Positions 1 through 5,295 of a stretch of 7,668 nucleotides of DNA are shown here, piece by piece. Source of the DNA: an uncultured Clostridium sp. (lineage in GTDB: Bacteria > Bacillota > Clostridia > TANB77 > CAG-508); the NCBI GenBank assembly GCA_900556455.1, contig USOV01000041.1, forward strand, positions 1 to 7,668, read 5' to 3'. The notes below the pieces were generated by a model that saw nothing but the letters and a program-made list of their open reading frames with translations, was not told where the DNA came from and searched no databases. Position 1 is the stretch's first letter, and each line of letters opens with the position of its first letter. The position numbers and the translations under genes are program-made.

Positions 1-36
1 TTAGATATTATAAAATCTAGCATTTTTACTAAAATA

Positions 37-669
37 TTATATTCCTATTATTCCTTCATAATAGCAGTCTTCTATTGTTCCCTCATTAGTTCCCGCTATT
101 GCTCCAGTGTTGCTTTTTCCTTTTATATATCCATTTGTCATTTTTAAATTTCTTACTGTTCCTTTTAGTGTTCCAAATAATCCCTGGTTTGATTCTGTTG
201 GTTTATTTATATATATTCCACTTATTTTATGCCCTAATCCATCTAGTATTCCTGTAAATTTGTCTGTAATTGGTACCCATTCTTTTCCTGAGGTTACTGT
301 CCAAGTTTTTGTGGTTTCATCATAATATCCGCCTAAGTCTAAATCGTTTTGTAATATATATTTTGCATTTGGTGCAAAAGTATATATTTTGCCGTATATT
401 GTTATTTGTTCTCCTGAACCTATTTTTTCTAGCTGTTCTCTTGTGTATATTGGTATTACGTCTGTGTTTGTAAAATAGCTAGCATACATATCTTCTGCAT
501 CTCCTATATTATTATACTTTTCAGCTATTTGTTTTGTTGTTTCTGCCGAGGTTTGAGCTTTGTTTGCTGTGATTATATACATATTCATTAGCAATGTTGT
601 TAGCAATAGCATTGCTACTATTACTATTAATGTAATTGCACCTTTTTCTGATTTTGGGTTTATTTTCAT
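37..669 (-). CDS. Prepilin-like surface protein with GLUG-type repeat
   Basis: A 210-aa protein, function unknown. The N-terminus MKINPKSEKG is followed by a hydrophobic stretch AITLIVIVAMLLLTTLL (11-27), resembling a type IV prepilin leader with possible cleavage after Gly10; the usual Glu at mature position 5 is missing, so a plain membrane anchor is possible. About residues 75-140 resemble the beta-rich repeats of surface proteins (REQLEKIGSG, YILQNDLDLGGYY, GILDGLGHKISGIYIN). About 165-206 hold a GLUG-like unit, including TGAIAGTNEGTIEDCYYEG. It ends right after one unit, while relatives usually have several, so it may be truncated; a second in-frame stop lies at 3-1. The start ATG at 669 follows AAGGAGG at 683-677 with 7-base spacing. 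It is probably cotranscribed with the CCA gene. Confidence 0.6.
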   Translation of the reverse strand: MKINPKSEKGAITLIVIVAMLLLTTLLMNMYIITANKAQTSAETTKQIAEKYNNIGDAEDMYASYFTNTDVIPIYTREQLEKIGSGEQITIYGKIYTFAPNAKYILQNDLDLGGYYDETTKTWTVTSGKEWVPITDKFTGILDGLGHKISGIYINKPTESNQGLFGTLKGTVRNLKMTNGYIKGKSNTGAIAGTNEGTIEDCYYEGIIGI

Positions 670-688
670 TAGTTTGCCTCCTTGTTTT

Positions 689-1933
689 TTAGATGGTTTT
701 ATTTTGTAACCATTTTATCCTTTCTTGATGTAATTTTTGTCCAAATTCTTTTCCTGGTTTTATGTTGTATTTTTTCTTAATATATTCTCCGTCTATTTCT
801 TGTAACATTTTTTTCCCTATGTTAGCGAAGTTATATTCTTCGTTTTCTATGTTTTTTTCTTCATGCCTTGCCCTATCTGAGTATACTACTTTTTGTAATC
901 CTTCTAATCCCAATTTACTTTTTCCTACTCTTTCAATGAAGGATACTTGTTTTGGGATTGTCATTTTATAGAATATTCCGCCTTTCATGTGTTCTTTTAT
1001 TGCAGTCATTCCATATTCTTTCCATTCTTTTGGTAATCCTAGTCTACTCGAAAGTTCTCGTAATGGTTCAATACCTCTTTTTTCATGTCCATAGTGATGT
1101 GGATACATTTCTTTGGGTGTTCTTCCTTTTCCTAGGTCGTGTACTAAGCTTGCAAATCTTATTTTTTCGTCTTTTGTAATTTTGGCTGAGTTATCTAATG
1201 TTATCATTGTGTGATTATAGCTATCTCCCTCTGGATGATATTTTTCCGGTTGTAAAGCCCCTATTAAATCATATATTTCTTTAAAGTGTATATCCAATAC
1301 ATTTGCTTTTTTTATAACTTCAAAAAATATTGATGGTCTGTTTGTTTTTAAAGCTTTTCTTAGTTCCTCAAAAACTCTTTCCTTAGATAAACTTAGTAAT
1401 TCGTCTTTTAGAGAGTTCATCATTTTTAATGTATTTTCTTCTACTTCAAATTCTAATTCTGCTGCAAATCTTGCCACTCTATATACTCTCAATGGGTCTT
1501 CTGTAAAGGCTTTGCTTACTGCTCTTATTTTCTTTTCTTTTAAATCCTGTATTCCATTATAAGGGTCAATTATTTCTCCTGTTAATACATTTTGAGCTAT
1601 GGCATTTACTGTTATATCTCTCCTTTTTAAGTCTTCCTCAATTGTTATGTTTTTACTTGTTTTTATTGTAAATTCTTTATGACCTATTCCTGTTTTTTCT
1701 TCTGTTCTTGCCATTGCAAATTCTTTGTTTTCTAATACAAATACTTCAAAAAATTTTCCTCTAAATTTTGCTTCTGGAAAAATTTTTATGAATTCCTCCT
1801 TAGTTATTCCGGTCACGCAATAGTCTTCATCTTTATTTTCTTTTCCTAATAATTTATCTCTTATTGCGCCTCCAACTATATATAATTTTCCTCCTGAGTT
1901 TTCAATTTTTTTAGCAATTTCTAATATTGTCAT
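689..1933 (-). CDS. cca: CCA-adding tRNA nucleotidyltransferase with C-terminal HD domain
   Basis: This enzyme adds or repairs the 3' CCA end of tRNAs without a template. The 414-aa protein has the class II head signature LYIVGGAIRDKLLG (about 17-30), catalytic D35-E-D37, ARTEEKTGIGHKEF, the DLKRRDITVNAIAQ motif and DPLRVYRVARFAAEL. The C-terminal half has NHTMITL and SLVHDLGKGRTP with His265-Asp266 of an HD phosphohydrolase, followed by HHYGHEKRG. This order, and phrases such as HPEGDSYNHT and GEIIDPYNG, match the E. coli-type multifunctional CCA protein (about 412 aa) more than the B. subtilis enzyme. The start ATG at 1933 follows AGGAGG at 1943-1938. One arginine codon (1060-1058) is CGA, the only CGN codon found in a settled reading frame. 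The next gene begins 19 bases after the stop. Confidence 0.9.
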   Translation of the reverse strand: MTILEIAKKIENSGGKLYIVGGAIRDKLLGKENKDEDYCVTGITKEEFIKIFPEAKFRGKFFEVFVLENKEFAMARTEEKTGIGHKEFTIKTSKNITIEEDLKRRDITVNAIAQNVLTGEIIDPYNGIQDLKEKKIRAVSKAFTEDPLRVYRVARFAAELEFEVEENTLKMMNSLKDELLSLSKERVFEELRKALKTNRPSIFFEVIKKANVLDIHFKEIYDLIGALQPEKYHPEGDSYNHTMITLDNSAKITKDEKIRFASLVHDLGKGRTPKEMYPHHYGHEKRGIEPLRELSSRLGLPKEWKEYGMTAIKEHMKGGIFYKMTIPKQVSFIERVGKSKLGLEGLQKVVYSDRARHEEKNIENEEYNFANIGKKMLQEIDGEYIKKKYNIKPGKEFGQKLHQERIKWLQNKTI

Positions 1934-1958
1934 TATTCCTCCTATAGTCTAAACTTTT

Positions 1959-1983
1959 AAAGGCGGGTTTGGAACCCGCCTTT
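1959..1983 (-). terminator. Strong GC-rich hairpin, probable terminator after divIVA
   Basis: An 11-bp perfect stem (1959-1969 pairing with 1973-1983, core AGGCGGGTT / AACCCGCCT) with a 3-base loop lies between the divIVA stop and the start of the CCA-adding gene. The minus-strand T run is only three bases, so termination may be partial, with some read-through into the CCA gene. It is nearly symmetric and could act on either strand. Confidence 0.65.
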
Positions 1984-1992
1984 TGATAATAA

Positions 1993-2445
1993 TTATTCTT
2001 CATTGTTTATATCTTTTATTAACTCTAGTTGTGATATTAGTAATGATTCCATTTTTGCTTTATATACATCAAATTGTCTTTTTAATTCTTCTAATTCTTT
2101 TTGTTTCATTGTAATTTGTAAGTTTAATTCATCAACTGATTGTTTTGCTTTTGTTTCTGCATCTTTTATTATTTGTTCTGCTTGTTTTTTTGCTACTGCT
2201 TGTATTTCATCTGCTGTTTTTTGTGCCATAACTAATGTACTTTGTAGTGTTGTTTCTATGTTTTTATATTGTCCTACATCATTGTTTAGTTCTTCTGCAT
2301 TTGCTTTTAGTTCCGCATTTTCTTTGTATAATTTTTCATATGAAGCTGTAACTTCATCTAAGAAATCATCTACTTCATTTACGTTATATCCATTTACCAT
2401 TTGTTTTGCAAATTTTTTATTTTCTATGTCTAATGGTGTTATCAT
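1993..2445 (-). CDS. divIVA: DivIVA-domain cell division / polarity protein
   Basis: DivIVA-family proteins bind curved membrane at septa and poles and recruit division or wall-growth partners. The 150-aa protein begins MITPLDIENKKFAKQMVNGY and NVNEVDDFLDEV, the classic N-terminal membrane-binding domain (about 1-35). Residues 35-145 are an almost unbroken coiled coil rich in Glu, Lys, Gln and Ala, ending KDINNEE. The start ATG at 2445 has AAGGGAG at 2459-2453, 7 bases upstream. The protein is short compared with B. subtilis DivIVA, but such short forms are common in Clostridia. A clear hairpin lies just beyond the stop. No confident promoter was seen in the gap 2446-2520. Confidence 0.92.
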   Translation of the reverse strand: MITPLDIENKKFAKQMVNGYNVNEVDDFLDEVTASYEKLYKENAELKANAEELNNDVGQYKNIETTLQSTLVMAQKTADEIQAVAKKQAEQIIKDAETKAKQSVDELNLQITMKQKELEELKRQFDVYKAKMESLLISQLELIKDINNEE

Positions 2446-2520
2446 AATATCGCTCCCTTTTTATTTTATTTAATTCATCAAATCTTACCTGAATTTATAT
2501 ATTTAATTTAGTTGGATTCT

Positions 2521-2549
2521 AAATAAAAGGACAGAAAGATTCTGCCCTT
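2521..2549 (-). terminator. Rho-independent terminator after sepF
   Basis: On the minus strand, AAGGGCAGA (2549-2541), a 5-base loop and TCTGTCCTT (2535-2527) form a 9-bp stem with one G-U pair, followed by TTTTATTT. It begins 4 bases after the sepF stop and separates sepF from divIVA. Confidence 0.8.
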
Positions 2550-2553
2550 GGTT

Positions 2554-3018
2554 TTAGTTGTTTCTTAACCATGATACTGATACTTTATTTTTTAGTTCTT
2601 CTCTTGCCAAATCGCTTGCTATATCGTAGTTTATTGGTGCTACTAGGAATATTGCATTTGAAATCTTTTGCATATGTCCGTCTAATGCGTTTACTGCACC
2701 AGCAACAAAATCTATTATTCTTCTTGCAACATCTTTATTTACATATTCCAAGTTAATAATTACAGATTTTTTTTCTTTTAAGTATCCGCATATTTCTTCT
2801 GATTGCTCAAAAGATGTTGGTTGTGTTATAACCATTTTTACTTGTTGGGCTTGTGGCATAGGTACCACTTTGTTTCTCTTAAAAAATCCTCTTTCTTCTG
2901 TTTCTTCTTCATTTTCTGCATCTGATGTTTCATAATCATTTTCTTCATCATATTCTTCTTGTCCGTTTGTTTCTACTCCTAAAAAATCTAATACCTTATT
3001 TACAATTGCAACTGCCAT
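2554..3018 (-). CDS. sepF: Cell division protein SepF
   Basis: SepF tethers FtsZ to the membrane and aligns its filaments in Gram-positive bacteria. The 154-aa length is typical. Residues 1-16 (MAVAIVNKVLDFLGVE) form the expected amphipathic membrane-binding helix. About 18-45 is a strongly acidic, probably disordered linker. About 60-150 is the SepF core, with VITQPTSFEQSEEI, SVIINLEYVNKDVARRIIDF, a GAVNALDGHMQKI stretch and FLVAPINYDI. The start ATG at 3018 has AGGAGG at 3030-3025, six bases upstream. A promoter lies upstream and a terminator directly after the stop, so sepF may be a single-gene unit. The ylmE, ylmG and ylmH genes that often flank sepF are absent here. Confidence 0.95.
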   Translation of the reverse strand: MAVAIVNKVLDFLGVETNGQEEYDEENDYETSDAENEEETEERGFFKRNKVVPMPQAQQVKMVITQPTSFEQSEEICGYLKEKKSVIINLEYVNKDVARRIIDFVAGAVNALDGHMQKISNAIFLVAPINYDIASDLAREELKNKVSVSWLRNN

Positions 3019-3056
3019 TTTGAACCTCCTAAAATTTTCCTTCGTAATTTAACATT

Positions 3057-3085
3057 ATATTAATATAAAGAATTTTTATTGTCAA
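3057..3085 (-). promoter_or_regulatory. Likely sigma-A-type promoter for sepF
   Basis: A perfect -35 box TTGACA lies at 3085-3080 on the minus strand. A -10-like TAATAT is 17 bases further (3062-3057); a perfect TATAAT overlaps it at 3059-3054 but at 20-base spacing. It sits in the 120-base gap between the HlyD-like gene and sepF, about 40 bases before the sepF start, suggesting that the division genes have their own transcript. Confidence 0.55.
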
Positions 3086-3118
3086 TAGTTTTTGTAATTG
3101 TCTTTGATTTTTCATCTT

Positions 3119-3140
3119 TTTGTAACATTTTTGTAACATT
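3119..3140. repeat. Perfect tandem duplication of an 11-base unit
   Basis: The plus-strand unit TTTGTAACATT occurs twice in a row (3119-3129 and 3130-3140). It covers most of the stop codon of the HlyD-like gene (3141-3139) and the start of the downstream gap. It may be a replication slippage product or a binding site; function unknown. Confidence 0.8.
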
Positions 3141-4383
3141 ACTCTAACTGTGGGTCTACCATGATTTCATCATATAATTTTATTCCTCTTAGGTTATTTA
3201 TTTCCTCTGTAGTATATCCAAGTTCAATTAATTCCTCTGTGCTATAATTAGCTATTAAGCAATAATTGTCGTTTTCCTTTTCGACTTTTACCAAAATTTT
3301 AGTAAAATCTACATTTTTCTTTATAAGCACATAGCTTTTACCATTTTCATATAATATCGCATTTTTTGGTACAATTAATCCAGAATATTTCCACCAAATC
3401 ACATCTATTGATATTTTTCTATAATTTATTAATTTTTCTACTCCATCTATAATTTTAAAAATTATTAGTCTATCAGAGCCTTCTTCTTTTATTTTATAAA
3501 CCTCTGCTTTTACCTCTTCTTGACTAGATAATCTTATTGTTAGCCCTTCCCCTTCTTTTGCATTTTTGACTTCTTCAGAGTTAAATGTTACTGCAATATA
3601 GCATTGAAAATTGTTTATTATTTTTGCTTTACTATTGCTTTTACCAACTATTTGTCCGGTTGTAAGGTTCAAAGATTTTAAATAGTCACTTGTTATATTA
3701 TCTAAATTATTTATTGAAAGTTTTTCTTCTAGTCCATCTATTCTATAAGAAACCACACCACTTATGTTACTATTAACATATTGTGCTCCATCATTTAGTG
3801 TTGTTTCTAATGAATTTCTTTGTGAAATTAAACCATTTATGTATTCGCCTGCTGAACTTAAGCTTCCTGCAATCTTGGCTTTTTTTACAATATAATCAGA
3901 TATATTGTTTTTGCATTCTATTATATCTTGCATATTGTTTTCATTTCTTAAAATTTCTACTTGTTTTTCTATTTGACTTTCTAACGCTTTTACATCACTT
4001 GGAAAGAGATCTGTTTGTCCAACAAGTGCCTCTTGTATTTGGTTGTTTAATTCATTTATTTGTTTTGTGATTTTCTCTTCATTAACATTATAGTATTTAA
4101 ATACAGGTGCTCCTATGCCAACTCTTTCACCTTCATTTTTTATTGGTTTTATTTTTTCACCATTGTTTGTGCTTTGTAAGATTTGTTCTTCTCTAATCAC
4201 ATAGCCTACTTTACTTTCTTCTTTTGATATTGTACTTTCTTTTAGTATGAAAGTTTTGGTTGGTGAATTAACTAAAGAAATAAATGTATATAATATTCCT
4301 ATAATAGCACATATTATAAATGTTAATATAAAAGCATCTCTTATTTGTTTTTTTAATTTATTGTTTTTTGTTTTTTTAGCCAA
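3139..4383 (-). CDS. HlyD-like membrane-anchored adaptor-type protein
   Basis: A 414-aa protein with one N-terminal membrane anchor. Residues 1-15 are highly basic (MAKKTKNNKLKKQIR), a hydrophobic segment covers about 17-38, and the rest would lie outside the membrane. About residues 100-195 are Gln/Glu/Lys-rich and probably a helical hairpin or coiled coil. The C-terminal part has SGLIVPKNAILYENGKSYVLIKK, the beta-barrel signature common in HlyD/membrane-fusion proteins. The start is TTG at 4383-4381, supported by AAAGGAG at 4397-4391 with 7-base spacing; it overlaps the end of miaA by 8 bases, so the two are surely cotranscribed. No ABC transporter or other efflux partner lies in the window, so an export role is unproven; a cell-envelope role beside division genes is an inference. 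No in-frame CGG and no frameshift. Confidence 0.75.
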   Translation of the reverse strand: MAKKTKNNKLKKQIRDAFILTFIICAIIGILYTFISLVNSPTKTFILKESTISKEESKVGYVIREEQILQSTNNGEKIKPIKNEGERVGIGAPVFKYYNVNEEKITKQINELNNQIQEALVGQTDLFPSDVKALESQIEKQVEILRNENNMQDIIECKNNISDYIVKKAKIAGSLSSAGEYINGLISQRNSLETTLNDGAQYVNSNISGVVSYRIDGLEEKLSINNLDNITSDYLKSLNLTTGQIVGKSNSKAKIINNFQCYIAVTFNSEEVKNAKEGEGLTIRLSSQEEVKAEVYKIKEEGSDRLIIFKIIDGVEKLINYRKISIDVIWWKYSGLIVPKNAILYENGKSYVLIKKNVDFTKILVKVEKENDNYCLIANYSTEELIELGYTTEEINNLRGIKLYDEIMVDPQLE

Positions 4384-5294
4384 AACAATTCTCCTTTATA
4401 ATATTTATATTATTTTGAATTAAATTCTGCCCATCTATCCAAATTGTTTCTTTGTTTTTTCTAAACCATGTTAATTGTCTTTTTGCATAATGTCTTGTTT
4501 CTTTTTTTATTTTTTCTATCATTTCTTCTTTAGTAATTTTGCCATCTATGTATTCTGTTACTTCTTTATATCCAAGGCCCTGCATTGCTGTTGGAAATTT
4601 TTTATATTTTTCTAGTATGTTTTTTACTTCTTCAATTAGTCCTTCACTTATCATCATGTCTACTCTTTTATTTATTCTATCATAAAGAATATTTCTTTCC
4701 ATATCTATTGCGAATACATGATAATTGTATTTTACACCGTTTTTTCTAGACTCTTTTTCTTGCTCTGTTTTTGTTTTTCCTGTTTTATGGTAAATTTCTA
4801 ATACCCTTATTATTCTTTTTTTATCATTTTTACTTATTTTTTCCATTGCAATTGGGTCAATCTTTACCGCTTCAGCATAAAGTTTTTCTAATCCTTCATT
4901 TTCTGCAATATTATTTAATTTTTCTCTGTATTTCTCATCAAATTTTTCTTCTTGAAATTCTATTCCATATATTAAGGCATCTATGTATAGCCCTGTTCCT
5001 CCTACAATTATTGGAATTTTACCTTTTGTCAAAATTTCTTCTATACATTTTTCTGCTGCTATTTTATATTCAGATACATTATACCTTTCTTCTGGAGATA
5101 AGAAATCTATCATGTAATGCTTTATTCCTGACATTTCTTTTGGTGTTACTTTTGCTGTTCCAATATTCATATCTTTATATATTTGCATTGAATCTGCTGA
5201 TATTATTTCTCCATTTATTTGTTTTGCAAGCTCTATTGCAAGATTGCTTTTTCCGTGAGGCTGTTGGCCCTCCAATTACAATAACATCCTTCAT
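4376..5294 (-). CDS. miaA: tRNA dimethylallyltransferase MiaA, expressed through a +1 frameshift at CGG in the P-loop
   Basis: MiaA adds a dimethylallyl group from DMAPP to A37 of tRNAs reading UNN codons. The natural start is ATG at 5294-5292, one base after the mutL TAG, so translation is probably coupled; no well-spaced ribosome binding site was seen (a GAGAGGAAG stretch lies about 16 bases up). Thirteen codons encode MKDVIVIGGPTAS, then an in-frame CGG (5255-5253) leads to nonsense and a TAA at 5177-5175 (39-aa product). Skipping the C yields GKSNLAIELAKQ and a 305-aa protein of usual family length. Motifs: Walker A GPTASGKS (residues 9-16) formed across the shift, ADSMQIYKDMNIGTAK (about 33-48), GGTGLYIDALIYG, DKKRIIRVLEIY, and C-terminal TRHYAKRQLTWFRKN (about 266-280). 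It overlaps the next gene by 8 bases. Confidence 0.93.
4391..4397 (-). promoter_or_regulatory. Ribosome binding site fixing the TTG start of the HlyD-like gene
   Basis: Minus-strand AAAGGAG ends 7 bases before TTG at 4383. It lies within the last codons of miaA, shows that the non-ATG start is real, and supports an 8-base gene overlap. Confidence 0.75.
5252..5258 (-). other. +1 frameshift site in miaA (TCA CGG AAA, read as TCA GGA)
   Basis: The upstream frame reads GCC TCA CGG AAA AAG. MiaA sequence continues only as TCA (5258-5256), skip C (5255), GGA (5254-5252), AAA, AGC, which spells the invariant Ser-Gly-Lys-Ser of the Walker A loop. tRNA-Ser on UCA would pair poorly with the shifted CAC, so a slip of the P-site tRNA is less attractive than out-of-frame entry of tRNA-Gly on GGA, as proposed for the Ty3 site GCG AGU U. 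A GGAGGG sequence 9 bases before TCA looks like a Shine-Dalgarno element but simply encodes the conserved Gly-Gly, and its spacing differs from the prfB signal. Confidence 0.75.
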
Positions 5295-5295
5295 A

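Noticed and set aside
1..36. Possible terminator after the GLUG-type gene (TAGAT...ATCTA)
   Set aside because: Only a 5-bp AT-rich stem with a long loop and no T tract; too weak to annotate.
2003..2473. Plus-strand open frame of 156 codons opposite divIVA
   Set aside because: Ser/Phe/Cys-rich shadow of the divIVA coiled coil; divIVA on the minus strand has motifs and a ribosome binding site.
3019..3138. Small gene or structured RNA between the HlyD-like gene and sepF
   Set aside because: The gap holds a promoter, an 11-base tandem repeat and AT-rich sequence, but no supported reading frame or stable hairpin.
4376..5275. miaA starting at TTG 5275 in the downstream frame, avoiding a frameshift
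   Set aside because: It would replace the first beta strand and half of the P-loop with MEGQQPH, has no suitable ribosome binding site, and ignores the perfect MiaA N-terminus encoded in the other frame from ATG 5294.
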